A stretch of DNA of 64,000 nucleotides from Kribbella steppae (GTDB lineage: Bacteria; Actinomycetota; Actinomycetes; Propionibacteriales; Kribbellaceae), in contig NZ_SLWN01000007.1 in assembly GCF_004342025.1 (NCBI RefSeq), positions 491,881-555,880 on the forward strand. The letters are read 5' to 3'. Under the pieces are notes generated by a model. That model searched no databases. It was not told the DNA's origin and saw only the letters and a list, made by a program, of their open reading frames with translations. Position numbers and translations under genes: made by a program. The stretch's first letter is position 1, and the number at the start of each line of letters is the position of its first letter. Of the stretch, positions 25,125 through 34,051 are shown in pieces.

Positions 25125-26047
25125 CGCTCACTCCTTCGCTGCAGCTGGAACTGCACCAGCGTGATCGTCAGCACGATGACGAACAGCACCATCGACACCG
25201 CCGACGAGTAGCCGAACCGGCCCTGGGTGATGCCCTCGCGGAAGATCACCTGGGACAGCACCAGCGTCGAGCGGCCCGGACCGCCCTCGGTCATCACCTG
25301 GACCAGGTCGAACACCTTGAAACTCGAGATGGTCAGCATGATCAACACGAAGAACGTGGTCGGCCGCAACGACGGCACCGTGATACTCCAGAACCGCTGC
25401 CACGCGCTCGCACCGTCCACCTGGGCCGCCTCGTACAGCTCGCCCGGGATCGTCTGCAATCCGGCCAGGTAGAGGATCATGTAGTACCCGAGATCCCGCC
25501 ACACGCTGGCCAGGATCACCGCCGGCATCGCCCACGTCGTCGACGTGGTCCAGCCCGGCGGGTTGTCGATCCCGATCGCCCGCAGCAACTGGTTCACCGG
25601 GCCGAGTTCCGGGCTGAGCAGCATGTTCCACACCACCGCGACCGCGACCAGCGAGGTGATGTAGGGGAAGAACAGCGCGGTCCGGAAGAACCGGACCCCG
25701 CGCAGTTTCTGGTTCAGCAGTACGGCGAAGCCGAGCGCCGCGCACAACGTCAACGGCACGTGGCCGATCGCGTAGTACGCGGTGTTGCGCAGGGCGGTCC
25801 AGAACGTCTCGTTGTGGATCATCCGCTCGAAGTTGGCCAGGCCGACCCACTTCGGCGTGCTGTAGGAATCCCAGTCCAGGAAGGACAGCGCCAGCGACGC
25901 GAGCACCGGGACCAGGGTCAAGGTGGCGAAGCCGAGGAAGTTCGGCAGGATGAAGCTCCAGCCGAGCCGGATGCTTCGCCACCTTCTGCTCGCCTGCGAG
26001 GGGCCCTGTGTCGGGGCCTGCGCCGGGGCGACGGTTGTGCTGGTCAC
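25121..26047 (-). CDS. Carbohydrate ABC transporter permease (MalF-type)
   Basis: 308 aa with six membrane helices; the EAA loop reads EAAQVDGASAWQRFWSITVP. It forms the channel with the downstream MalG-type subunit. It lies five bases after the binding-protein gene, in one operon with it. The N-terminus is rich in Gln/Pro/Thr (APAQAPTQGPSQASR). Confidence 0.94.
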   Translation of the reverse strand: MTSTTVAPAQAPTQGPSQASRRWRSIRLGWSFILPNFLGFATLTLVPVLASLALSFLDWDSYSTPKWVGLANFERMIHNETFWTALRNTAYYAIGHVPLTLCAALGFAVLLNQKLRGVRFFRTALFFPYITSLVAVAVVWNMLLSPELGPVNQLLRAIGIDNPPGWTTSTTWAMPAVILASVWRDLGYYMILYLAGLQTIPGELYEAAQVDGASAWQRFWSITVPSLRPTTFFVLIMLTISSFKVFDLVQVMTEGGPGRSTLVLSQVIFREGITQGRFGYSSAVSMVLFVIVLTITLVQFQLQRRSER

Positions 26048-26052
26048 AGGGA

Positions 26053-27321
26053 TCAGCCGACCTCGTTCTTGACGCGCTTGGACATCTCGGCCAGCCCGGC
26101 GTCGAGCGACTTCTCGCCGGTCATGATCAGCTCGTGCTCCTCGGTCAGGATCGTGTCGACGTCGGCGGTCGTGTCACTGACCGGCATCTCCAGCACCACC
26201 TGGTCGGGCTTGAACGCCTTCTTCGCCAGCGCGTCCTGCGGTACGCCGGGCAGCGCGAAGTACGTGTCGAGAATCGCCTGGCTCTGCAGCGACGGCGTGA
26301 CACCAGCCTTGGCGATCGCGGTAGCGCCTTCCTCACCAGCCGCCCAGGTGACGAACTTCTTCGCGGCGTCGGCGTGCTTGGAGTTCTTGTTCACCGCGAA
26401 CGCGGTCGGCGAACCGAACGTGGTCACCTTGCCGGCCTCGCGCTGCGGCAGCGGGGCGACACCCCAGTCGATCTTGGTCTTGCCGGACTTGGTGTCGGCC
26501 AGCAACTGAGCGGCGTACCAGGTGCCCATCGGCATCAGGGCGGCCTTGCCGGTGGAGAACATCGAGTTGTAGCTGACCTTCTGGCTGGAAGCAGTTGCCC
26601 AAGGCAACAGGGCACCGGCCTGCTGCAGGTCGAGCGTCATCGCGTACTGGTCCTTGAAGAACCCGTAGTCGCCACCGAGCAGGTCTCCGCCGCTCTGAGC
26701 TGCGGCGGTGGCCTGGACGACGGACCGCCAGGTGTGCTGATAGGCGCCGTACACCTTGGTCCCGCCGTCACCCTTGCTCAGGTTCTTGGCGAGGGTGGCG
26801 TAGTCGGACCAGGTCAGGTTCTCGAGCTTCGACTCGGGTACGCCGGCCGCCTTCAGCAGGGCCTTGTTGTAGTAGAGGACCCAGAAGTCCTGGCGGTACG
26901 GCAGCGCGAAGTACTTGTCGTCGATCTTGTAGGCATCGAGACCGGACTGCTTGGCCGCGTCCAGCTTGCCCGCCTCGTCGGTGAGCGGGAGGAGCTGACC
27001 GCGGTTGGCGTACTGCGCGTAGCCGATGACGTTCTTCATGGTCAGGATGTCGGTGCTGTCACCACCGGCGAGCATGGTGGTCAGCTTCTCGTTGTAGTCG
27101 TCGGACAGGATGTCGACCGGCTCGACGTCGATGTCCGGGTTGGCCTTCTCGAAACCGTCGATGAGTGCCTTGAACTCCGGTGTGGTGGCGTAGTTCCAGA
27201 GGGCGAGTTTGACGGTCGTCCTGCCGCCGGCGGCCGGCTCGTCGGACGAGCCTCCACCACAGGCGGTCAGGGCCAGTGCCGCGGCGGTGGCGGCGATTGT
27301 TGCTACAAGGCGTCGCTTCAC
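26053..27321 (-). CDS. Extracellular sugar-binding lipoprotein of ABC transporter
   Basis: 422 aa. It starts at GTG 27321 with AAGGAG six bases upstream. A lipoprotein signal (KRRLVATIAATAAALALTAC) ends in the lipobox cysteine at residue ~21. The fold is cluster B/D extracellular solute-binding (family 1), with TVKLALWNYATTPEFKALID at the first strand and EEGATAIAKAGVTPS near the hinge. It captures an oligosaccharide outside the cell and delivers it to the MalF/MalG pair. Nearby heparinase-like and DUF2264 genes hint at uronate-containing or similar glycans, but the ligand is not determined. Confidence 0.94.
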   Translation of the reverse strand: MKRRLVATIAATAAALALTACGGGSSDEPAAGGRTTVKLALWNYATTPEFKALIDGFEKANPDIDVEPVDILSDDYNEKLTTMLAGGDSTDILTMKNVIGYAQYANRGQLLPLTDEAGKLDAAKQSGLDAYKIDDKYFALPYRQDFWVLYYNKALLKAAGVPESKLENLTWSDYATLAKNLSKGDGGTKVYGAYQHTWRSVVQATAAAQSGGDLLGGDYGFFKDQYAMTLDLQQAGALLPWATASSQKVSYNSMFSTGKAALMPMGTWYAAQLLADTKSGKTKIDWGVAPLPQREAGKVTTFGSPTAFAVNKNSKHADAAKKFVTWAAGEEGATAIAKAGVTPSLQSQAILDTYFALPGVPQDALAKKAFKPDQVVLEMPVSDTTADVDTILTEEHELIMTGEKSLDAGLAEMSKRVKNEVG

Positions 27322-27350
27322 GACGATCTCCTTCAGGCGGACTGCCCTTG

Positions 27351-28367
27351 TCAGGCAGTGAGGGGAAAGGTTTCTGCGGTGATCCGTCCGAGGAGGGGCT
27401 CGCCAGCCAGCCAGCGGGTGAGCTCGTCCAGGGCGTGGTCGGTGAGCCGGTGGATCTCGGAACCGAGCGAACCGGCGATATGCGGGGTGATCATCACGTT
27501 CGGCACCGAGCGCAGGATCGAATCGGCCGGCAGGGGCTCCGGGTCGGTGACATCGAGAATCGCGAACAGCCGCCCGGACCGGCATTCCTCGGCCAGTGCG
27601 GCCGAGTCGATCAGGCTCCCCCGGGCCGTGTTCACCACGGTCGCGTGGTCGGGCAGTTGGGCGAGTTCGGCCGCGCCGATCATCCGGTAGGTGCTGGGCA
27701 GGGCCGGCGCGTGCAGCGACAGTACGTCGACCTGCGGCAGCAACTCCTCAAGGTCGATCAGCGTGGCGCCGGCCGCGGCGACAGCGGCCGGGTCGGCGTA
27801 CGGGTCGGCCACCAGGACGGTCGGACCGTCGAGGGTCCGCAGCATCTCGACCACCCGTCGGCCGGTCCGGGAGAAACCGACGATGCCGATCGACCGGCGG
27901 AAGTTCGACAGGTCGCCGAAGCCGGTCAGGTGCCCCCAGCCGCGGTACGCCGTACTCGCGTCGGCAGCCAGGAACGGCGCCTTCTTGCCGGCGAAGATGA
28001 TCGCGGCCAGCGTGTACTCGGCGACCGGGATCGCGTTGGCGTCGGCCGCACTGGTGACGACGATGTCGCGGTCCCACAGCTCGTCAGCGGCGAACCCGCG
28101 CACGCTGCCGGCCGCATGGAAGACCGCCCGCAGCCCGGGTGCGGCGGCCAGCCGCTCAGCGGACAGGCGCGGAACACCCCAGGACGTGATCAGCACCTCG
28201 GCATCGGCCAGCCGCTCTCGGACCGCCGGGGAGTCGAGCTCGTCCACCCAGACCGGGTCTCCGACCAGGCTGGCCAGCCGATCCAGGCGCTCCTGGTCGA
28301 AGTGCGCCCGAAAAGACTCGTCGCTCATCACGACAAGCCCGCGGCAAGCGGTTACCGTAGCGGTCAT
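27351..28367 (-). CDS. D-isomer-specific 2-hydroxyacid dehydrogenase
   Basis: 338 aa, NAD(P)-dependent. The Rossmann part contains SIGIVGFSRTGRRVVEML (a GxxxxG variant, with S/T rather than the usual glycine third position). The catalytic residues are expected in VVNTARGSLID (Arg), LDVTDPEPLP (Glu) and VMITPHIAGSLGS (His). It is the first gene of the ABC operon, 29 bp before the binding protein. It probably oxidises or reduces a sugar acid made during use of the imported glycan. It is divergent from the DeoR/LacI hybrid regulator. Confidence 0.88.
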   Translation of the reverse strand: MTATVTACRGLVVMSDESFRAHFDQERLDRLASLVGDPVWVDELDSPAVRERLADAEVLITSWGVPRLSAERLAAAPGLRAVFHAAGSVRGFAADELWDRDIVVTSAADANAIPVAEYTLAAIIFAGKKAPFLAADASTAYRGWGHLTGFGDLSNFRRSIGIVGFSRTGRRVVEMLRTLDGPTVLVADPYADPAAVAAAGATLIDLEELLPQVDVLSLHAPALPSTYRMIGAAELAQLPDHATVVNTARGSLIDSAALAEECRSGRLFAILDVTDPEPLPADSILRSVPNVMITPHIAGSLGSEIHRLTDHALDELTRWLAGEPLLGRITAETFPLTA

Positions 28368-28463
28368 GTGAACATGAGATGTCGTTTTCGTTCACTGCAT
28401 CTACTGGTCGTTCAGATACACACGCAAACATTCAGACTCGTACAGACCCGGAGGTGACGAGCG
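28368..28463. promoter_or_regulatory. Divergent operator region with phased TTCA boxes
   Basis: GTGAAC (28368-28373) and GTTCAC (28390-28395) form an inverted pair next to the dehydrogenase ATG. TTCA occurs at 28391, 28411 and 28431, exactly 20 bp apart, as GTTCAC, GTTCAG and ATTCAG. This is the arrangement expected for a DeoR-type regulator binding several sites on one DNA face. The regulator gene starting at 28464 is the likely binder (autoregulation plus control of the sugar operon). Confidence 0.62.
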
Positions 28464-29576
28464 GTGAGTGAGGAGCGGTTGTTCGGGCCGCAGCGGCAGG
28501 AACGGTTGATGGACGAGTTGAGGCGGCACGGGTCGATTCGGGTGCGGGAGTTCGCCGCACTGCTCGGCGTCAGCGAACTCACCGTCCGCCGGGACATCGC
28601 GGCCCTCGCCTCCCAGAACCTGCTCACCAAGGTCCACGGCGGCGCGACCCTGCCCACCGACCTCGGCCCGGCCGCACACATCCGCCGTCGTGGCACCGGG
28701 CCGCCACGGTTCACCATCGGGATGGTCGTCCCGTCGCTGGACTACTACTGGCCGGCGATCGTGGGCGGTGCCCGCTCGGCGGCCGTTGCCCAGGACGTCC
28801 AGATCCAGCTGCGCGGGTCGACGTACGACTGGGCTGAGGACCAGCGGCAGATCACCCGGCTGATCGAGGCCCAGCAGGTGCAGGGTCTGCTGCTCGCACC
28901 GAACCTGGACGGCGACGATGTCCCCGAGATGATCCAGTGGATCGGCGACCTCCCCGTCCCGGTGATCCTGATCGAGCGGCAACCACCGCGCTGGACGCCG
29001 ACCAAGAACCAGCTGGAATGGGTTCGCAGCGACCACGCTCTCGGTCTGGAGATCGCCGTCCGGCATCTGCACCAGCACGGTCATCGCAGCATCGGCCTGG
29101 TGCTGTCCAAGGGCAGCCCGACCTCAGCGCACCTCGAACGCGGCTGGGAACTGGTCTGCGCGGACCTCGGACTCTCGCCCGACCTGGTCGTGCGCGAGTC
29201 GGTCCGGATGGAGGAACCCGGCTACCGCGAGACGATCGGCCAACTCCTCGAACGCTGCCGCGCGACCCGTACGACGGCTCTCGTCGTCCACTCGGATCCG
29301 GACGCGATGTCGGTCGCGCAGTACTGCGCCGAACGCGGGATCGCGATCCCGGAGGATCTCGCAATCGTTGCGTACGACGACGAAGTCGCGCGGCTGGCCG
29401 AGCCCGCCATGACCGCGATCCGGCCGCCGAAACCGATGGTCGGGCGGACGGCGGTCGAGCTGATGGTGGCCCGGCTGGTCGAGGGCAGGCGGCGTCCGTC
29501 GCAGCGGATCCTGATCACCCCGGAGCTGATGATCCGCGACTCGTCGATCCCACTCGCGTCACGCGTCCAGCCGTAG
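28464..29576 (+). CDS. Hybrid transcriptional regulator: DeoR-type HTH fused to LacI-type sugar-binding domain
   Basis: 370 aa. Residues 1-65 are a DeoR winged helix (RQERLMDELRRHGSIRVREF, LGVSELTVRRDIAAL, then KVHGGA, the DeoR hallmark). Residues ~75-360 are a periplasmic-binding-like LacI/GalR effector domain (TIGMVVPSLDYYWPAIVGGA, IAIPEDLAIVAYDDEVARLA). GTG 28464 follows GGAGGTGA. The domain mix is known in actinobacteria, where the ligand is a sugar rather than a phosphosugar. It probably controls the divergent sugar operon through the phased TTCA boxes. Confidence 0.9.
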   Translation: MSEERLFGPQRQERLMDELRRHGSIRVREFAALLGVSELTVRRDIAALASQNLLTKVHGGATLPTDLGPAAHIRRRGTGPPRFTIGMVVPSLDYYWPAIVGGARSAAVAQDVQIQLRGSTYDWAEDQRQITRLIEAQQVQGLLLAPNLDGDDVPEMIQWIGDLPVPVILIERQPPRWTPTKNQLEWVRSDHALGLEIAVRHLHQHGHRSIGLVLSKGSPTSAHLERGWELVCADLGLSPDLVVRESVRMEEPGYRETIGQLLERCRATRTTALVVHSDPDAMSVAQYCAERGIAIPEDLAIVAYDDEVARLAEPAMTAIRPPKPMVGRTAVELMVARLVEGRRRPSQRILITPELMIRDSSIPLASRVQP

Positions 29577-29606
29577 CGCACGTCAGGCGGTGTCCAAGCC
29601 GAAGCG

Positions 29607-31478
29607 TCAGGCGGTGTCTAGGTGTAGGTCGTCCACCCGGCCGTCCGACCACTCGACCCGGACCGTGCGGCCCTCGTCGGAGACAGTCGGCGGCAGCTCG
29701 GGCGAACCGCCCAGCGTGACGATGGCCGTGTACACCTCACCGGCCTCGGGATGCGTTCTGGCACAGGGGATCGCGGTGTGGTTGCCCACCGGACTCGCAT
29801 CGGTCAGACGGCGTACGTCGTACTCGAAAGCGGTGCCGCCGGCGACGAACGAGACGAGCCCGTTCGCCGCGACCTTCGACTTGAACCCCTCGACGGTCTC
29901 CGCCGGCGGTTCGGCCGCCGACAGCGGCCAGCCGCTGAACTCCAGCTGCCAGGACGGATCGATCTCACCCTCGATCACCACGGCCCGCACCTCGTGACTG
30001 CCATGCAGCACCGAGCCCACGACCAGGCGCGGACCCTCGAGGACACTCCCACCACGACCGGACCCGTGCTCGGCACCCTTGTCCTCATCAGTCCGCACCC
30101 AGTGAGCCGATGTCACCGAGACGCCAGCGCGCACAACCTCAAACCCGTTGCGATGACTCGGGCCGTACTCCGGATGCACGATCGCCACACTGTTCTCGAT
30201 CGCCTCTGACCACGCGGTCTGATCGAGCGGCGGCATGGTGTGCGTCGAGTATCCGAGCCGCGCGTACAGCGGCGAGTCGGCCCGCTTGTCGCCCGGCACC
30301 GAGTGATCCGTGCCGTGGTTGACGATCCGGACGACGCCGTCGGCCTTGGTACCGCTGACGATCCAGCCCGGCTCAGGCACCTCCAGCGTGAAGTCCCCGG
30401 TCTCCACCGGCAGCGGTTCCTCCGTCGCGGTCCACACCGGATGATCGGCCGGCAGCATCAGGCCGAGCATGCCTTTCACCGCCCAGTACGGCGATCCGGG
30501 ACCGGAGTACGACTGCGCGATCCGCGGCCATTCGCCGTACCAGCCGAGGTTCAGCAGACCGCGGTCGTCGGGCACGTCGTGGTCGAGGAAGTGCGCGAGC
30601 ATGCCGGACGCACCGCGCCGGAGTAGGCCTGGCGGTACGTCGGTCGCACCGGTGAGAGCGCCCATCCACAGTGGTGCGGCGGCGGCGAATCGATAGGTGA
30701 GACTGCGACCCTGGACCAGCGGCGAGCCGTTTCCGCCGATCAGGTGGACGGCGGTCCGGAGGTACTGCGAGAGCCGTTCACGCCAGGCCATCACCAGCTT
30801 GGGATCGACCAGCTCAGGATCCATGGTTGCCCACAGCAACGGGTACACGTGCAGCGCCCAGCCGTTGTAGTGGTCGAACGCGCGCTCAGGCCCGTCGGCG
30901 TACCAGCCGTGGTCGCGGTAGAGCGACTCATGCACGGCCAGGCCGCTCTCGAGGTCGGCCGACGACCACAGACCGCCGACCGATTTGAGGAACGTCTCGA
31001 CGACGATCTGGAACCACACCCAGTTGATCGGCGGGTACTCCTCACCGACCACAGTCGCCAGCCACGCGACGATCCGCTCGCGGTCGGCGTCGTCGAGACG
31101 ATCCCAGAGCCAACGACGGCTGAGGTGCAGGCCGAGGGCGATCGAGCAGGCTTCCACCTTCGCCTGGCCAAGCTGATCAGGGCGCGGCCAGGCGTGCGGG
31201 GAGGCCGGATCCGTGCCGGCGCGGAGGCCGTCGGCGTACCACTCGGCCAGGCCGTGCGGATCGTTGCCATCGTCACCGTGCAACCGGATCCCGGCCAGCA
31301 GGAAGGAGCGCGCGAACGCCTCCAGCGAGTCGCTGTCCGGACCGTACGCGCTCGGCAGACCGGGCAGGTCGATACGGGCGTGGTCCGGCGACGCCCACGG
31401 GCGCAGCGACAGCAACAGCCCGTCAGCGGTCGCCGCCCAGGTTTCCCGGTTCAGGCCGGTGTACGGCGCGTCAGTCAC
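29607..31478 (-). CDS. DUF2264 domain protein
   Basis: 623 aa. The N-terminal ~380 residues form the DUF2264 (alpha/alpha)6 toroid (LEAFARSFLLAGIRLHG, NWVWFQIVVETFLKSVGG, YRDHGWYADGPERAFDHYNG). The C-terminal ~220 residues are beta-rich (TSAHWVRTDEDKG), as in polysaccharide-processing enzymes. It starts at GTG 31478, which overlaps the heparinase stop. No signal peptide, so it acts in the cytoplasm on imported sugars. Together with the heparinase-like protein it forms a two-gene operon. DUF2264 proteins are suspected polysaccharide lyases or hydrolases; the reaction is not established here. Confidence 0.88.
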   Translation of the reverse strand: MTDAPYTGLNRETWAATADGLLLSLRPWASPDHARIDLPGLPSAYGPDSDSLEAFARSFLLAGIRLHGDDGNDPHGLAEWYADGLRAGTDPASPHAWPRPDQLGQAKVEACSIALGLHLSRRWLWDRLDDADRERIVAWLATVVGEEYPPINWVWFQIVVETFLKSVGGLWSSADLESGLAVHESLYRDHGWYADGPERAFDHYNGWALHVYPLLWATMDPELVDPKLVMAWRERLSQYLRTAVHLIGGNGSPLVQGRSLTYRFAAAAPLWMGALTGATDVPPGLLRRGASGMLAHFLDHDVPDDRGLLNLGWYGEWPRIAQSYSGPGSPYWAVKGMLGLMLPADHPVWTATEEPLPVETGDFTLEVPEPGWIVSGTKADGVVRIVNHGTDHSVPGDKRADSPLYARLGYSTHTMPPLDQTAWSEAIENSVAIVHPEYGPSHRNGFEVVRAGVSVTSAHWVRTDEDKGAEHGSGRGGSVLEGPRLVVGSVLHGSHEVRAVVIEGEIDPSWQLEFSGWPLSAAEPPAETVEGFKSKVAANGLVSFVAGGTAFEYDVRRLTDASPVGNHTAIPCARTHPEAGEVYTAIVTLGGSPELPPTVSDEGRTVRVEWSDGRVDDLHLDTA

Positions 31479-33274
31479 GGTCGCTCTCCTCTGCGGACGG
31501 TCAGGCGGAAAGAGTTGCCGGTGCACTGGATGACGAGCCGATGCACGGTCGGGCCCCAGACACCTTCCAGCAGGGCGTCGTCGACGGTTCGTTCCTCCAG
31601 TCGTCCGATACCCGCGTCCCAGCTGAGGTGCGCGTGCGCGCCAGCCAGGGTCTCGACCACGACCTCGTGCGGTCCTTGGCTGGTCGGCGTACCGGCGATG
31701 ATGAAGTGCTGGGTTGCCGCACCTTCCCACTCGTCGGCGATCGTGATCGCGTTGTCCTCGAGCGTCGCCACCCGCCGATAGCGGGGCGCATCGGGATACG
31801 CCTGCGACAGCTCGAGAGCCAGCGAGTTGTCCTGGACGACGAGGTCGGTCGCTTTGTACTGCGGGCCGTGCTGCTGCTCGTGGCCGTTGATCATCGGGAC
31901 GTTGTGCCAGGCGCTCTGGACCACCCACTGCGTGTAGCGGCGATCGGAGAAGGACAGGGCGGTGTACGTCGGCTGCCCGAGGTCGATGAGCACCGGGGTG
32001 GAATCGAGCGCAGCGATGAACGAGCCGACATCGTTGTGATTGTGGTTCTCGTCGTTGTGACCACCCTTGATCGCAAGCGCCAGTTGATCGTCACGGGCGA
32101 CGAACAGCTGGACGTCCGGCAACCAAGTCGACTTCGGAAGTGGGAGGTCGGCCTTGGCCGCGTCCCACCAGGCGTCGTCGGTCAGGCCCAGCGCCGCGCG
32201 TCCGAGGCCGGCGGCCGGGGCGATCGGCAGGTCCCGGTGGGCGGCGGCTTGAGCCATCACCTCGGGATCGTGATGACTGCGGCCCCAGCGGTGCAGGACG
32301 TGCCACGGCTGGTTCGCGTCCGGGCGGGCAGAACCGTCGGCGACGTTCACGTACCAGCCGTCGCCGAGCGCGACCCGCTGCGGATAACGGGCCAACTCGG
32401 CGAGCGGCGTACAAGACCAAGGTGCGAAGGCGCCGGCGGTGACGCGGTCGAGTACGTCGAGTGCCAGGGCCAGCCGGGCCGGACCGTTCCACCAGTACGC
32501 GTAGCCCTCGTCGCAGCCGCCGTCGTCGGGCAGTGCGTCGAGGTAGCGGCTGAGGCCGTCGACCACGAGGTCGGTGACCTCCAGCTGAACCTGCGGGTCG
32601 TCCTCGAGGAACAGCGCGGCAGCGAGCACGTGACCGTGGATCCACGGGTTCCAGTTGTGCAGGTGGCCGTCGAGCCCCAGCCAGTGCCAGCGGCGATCGG
32701 TGCGGAACGGCTGGATGACCCGCTGGCTGACCTCGCGCCGCATCCGCCGCCGCAGCCCCGGCACCCGCTCGTCGAACACGGGCCCGAGGACGAGGTCCGC
32801 CCAGGCGAGGATCTCCGCCGTCTCCGCCGCACCGAGGTCCAGATAGGGCTCGTCGGGATCGCCGGCCACCTCACCCCGAGCGGTCACGAACGACTCATGC
32901 GCCGCCCAGCACCACGTGGTCTGCTCGCACAACAACATCAGTCCGTCGGCAGCCTCATCGACGTACGCCTGATCAGCTGTCAGCGCGGCCGCGAGAACAG
33001 CAGTCGAGGTACGACGCCGCAGTTCACCGGCCGGGCCCTCGTACGCCGTGCGGACTCCGTCACGCCAGTAGCGGGCGTAGTCGGACAACAGCGTCCGCGG
33101 CCACGGCTGAGCGCGATCCGCCTCCGCCTCGGCGAGGATCGCCCGAACCGCATCGGGATCGCGACGACCCCAGACGTCTCGCCGGGTCAGATCCGGAACA
33201 CTCACCCGCCCGCGAGCCGCCTTGATCGCCTGCTCGCGCCCCTCAACCGCCGCCCACCGCTCCTTGAGCCTCAC
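31475..33274 (-). CDS. Heparinase II/III-family protein
   Basis: 599 aa from the GTG at 33274; GTGs at 33283 and 33310 are also in frame and give up to 611 aa. The N-terminal half is an (alpha/alpha) toroid (HLHNWNPWIHGHVLAAALF). The C-terminal half is a beta-sandwich heparinase II/III-like domain with the hallmark GGHNDENHNHNDVGSFI, which holds the metal and catalytic histidine cluster. No signal peptide, so intracellular lyase action on an imported uronate-containing oligosaccharide is likely. I prefer an internal start because a LacI-type operator palindrome (33289-33303) would otherwise lie within the coding sequence. It is coupled to the DUF2264 gene. Confidence 0.88.
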   Translation of the reverse strand: MRLKERWAAVEGREQAIKAARGRVSVPDLTRRDVWGRRDPDAVRAILAEAEADRAQPWPRTLLSDYARYWRDGVRTAYEGPAGELRRRTSTAVLAAALTADQAYVDEAADGLMLLCEQTTWCWAAHESFVTARGEVAGDPDEPYLDLGAAETAEILAWADLVLGPVFDERVPGLRRRMRREVSQRVIQPFRTDRRWHWLGLDGHLHNWNPWIHGHVLAAALFLEDDPQVQLEVTDLVVDGLSRYLDALPDDGGCDEGYAYWWNGPARLALALDVLDRVTAGAFAPWSCTPLAELARYPQRVALGDGWYVNVADGSARPDANQPWHVLHRWGRSHHDPEVMAQAAAHRDLPIAPAAGLGRAALGLTDDAWWDAAKADLPLPKSTWLPDVQLFVARDDQLALAIKGGHNDENHNHNDVGSFIAALDSTPVLIDLGQPTYTALSFSDRRYTQWVVQSAWHNVPMINGHEQQHGPQYKATDLVVQDNSLALELSQAYPDAPRYRRVATLEDNAITIADEWEGAATQHFIIAGTPTSQGPHEVVVETLAGAHAHLSWDAGIGRLEERTVDDALLEGVWGPTVHRLVIQCTGNSFRLTVRRGERP

Positions 33275-33288
33275 CCCATCCACCCTAC

Positions 33289-33303
33289 GGGCAAGCGCTT
33301 CCC
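33289..33303. promoter_or_regulatory. LacI-family-type operator palindrome
   Basis: GGGAAGCGCTTGCCC read on the minus strand; the core AAGCGCTT is the classic LacI/GalR-family centre. It sits at the start of the heparinase-DUF2264 operon and likely controls it. A dedicated pure LacI regulator is not in the window. Confidence 0.6.
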
Positions 33304-33480
33304 AACCCACGCCAGGTCAGCTCAGCGCGGGACGTTCGGAGTACGACGTGAGCCGCGAGGCCGAGCAGCGGGTCGCTCCGTTCCGTACGGCGGCACACGA
33401 CCGTACCGTCAGCCTCGTCCTGACACCGCACTCGCGGTGACCTGGTGTTGTGACCGAGCGGTAATGCCATGATGTCCGCC

Positions 33481-33969
33481 ATGGAGCTGAAGCTGTCGGC
33501 GTCGTACGACGCCACACCCGAGGAAGTGTTCGCGATCGTCACGGACGCCACCTTCCGCGAGCAGGCGTGTCAGAAGACCAAGGCGCTGTCGTACTCCGTC
33601 GAGGTGACCGAGTCCGGCGGTGACACCATCGTCAAGGTCCAGCGCGAGATGCCGTCGGACGACGTACCAGATATCGCCCGGAAGTTCGTCGGCCAGACGC
33701 TGACCATCGTCCAGACCGAGACCTGGCACCCGGCCAAGGCGGACGGGTCGCGCGAGGCCGACGTGCGCGGCGAGATCAGCAACACCCCGGTCACTCTGAA
33801 GGGCACCGCCGAGATCACCGCCACCGGGGCGAGCACGGTCCAGGCGATCGAGCTCGACGTGAAGGTCGCGGTCCCGCTGATCGGCAGGAAGATCGAGCCG
33901 TTCGTGGTCGACGCGATCCGCTCCGGCCTGCAGAAGGAACACGAACTCGGCCGGGATTGGACCCACTGA
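33481..33969 (+). CDS. DUF2505 family protein
   Basis: 162 aa. The sequence begins MELKLSASYDATPEEVFAIV and continues with the SRPBCC/START-like fold typical of DUF2505 (VEVTESGGDTIVKVQREMPS; TLTIVQTETWHPA). Such proteins are predicted lipid or small-ligand binders of actinobacteria, and the reaction is unknown. In-frame ATGs at 33469 and 33472 exist; I chose the third because the family normally starts at MELKLS. It is followed by a long hairpin before the zinc-ribbon gene. Confidence 0.85.
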   Translation: MELKLSASYDATPEEVFAIVTDATFREQACQKTKALSYSVEVTESGGDTIVKVQREMPSDDVPDIARKFVGQTLTIVQTETWHPAKADGSREADVRGEISNTPVTLKGTAEITATGASTVQAIELDVKVAVPLIGRKIEPFVVDAIRSGLQKEHELGRDWTH

Positions 33970-33992
33970 GCCCGAGTGTCGTTACGGTGACC

Positions 33993-34047
33993 GGCTCACC
34001 TCCGGTGGCAACCTGAAAGCTGACGAGTTGCCACCCGGAGGTGAGCC
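33993..34047 (+). promoter_or_regulatory. Long hairpin that sequesters the ribosome site of the zinc-ribbon gene
   Basis: Left arm GGCTCACCTCCGGTGGCAAC (33993-34012) pairs with 34027-34047, which differs only by one extra C bulge, giving about 20 base pairs with a 14-base loop. The right arm contains GGAGGTGA (34037-34044), the Shine-Dalgarno of the GTG start at 34052; the left arm TCACCTCC is its exact complement. It could act as a terminator for the DUF2505 gene, a translational switch, or both. Confidence 0.75.
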
Positions 34048-34051
34048 AGTC

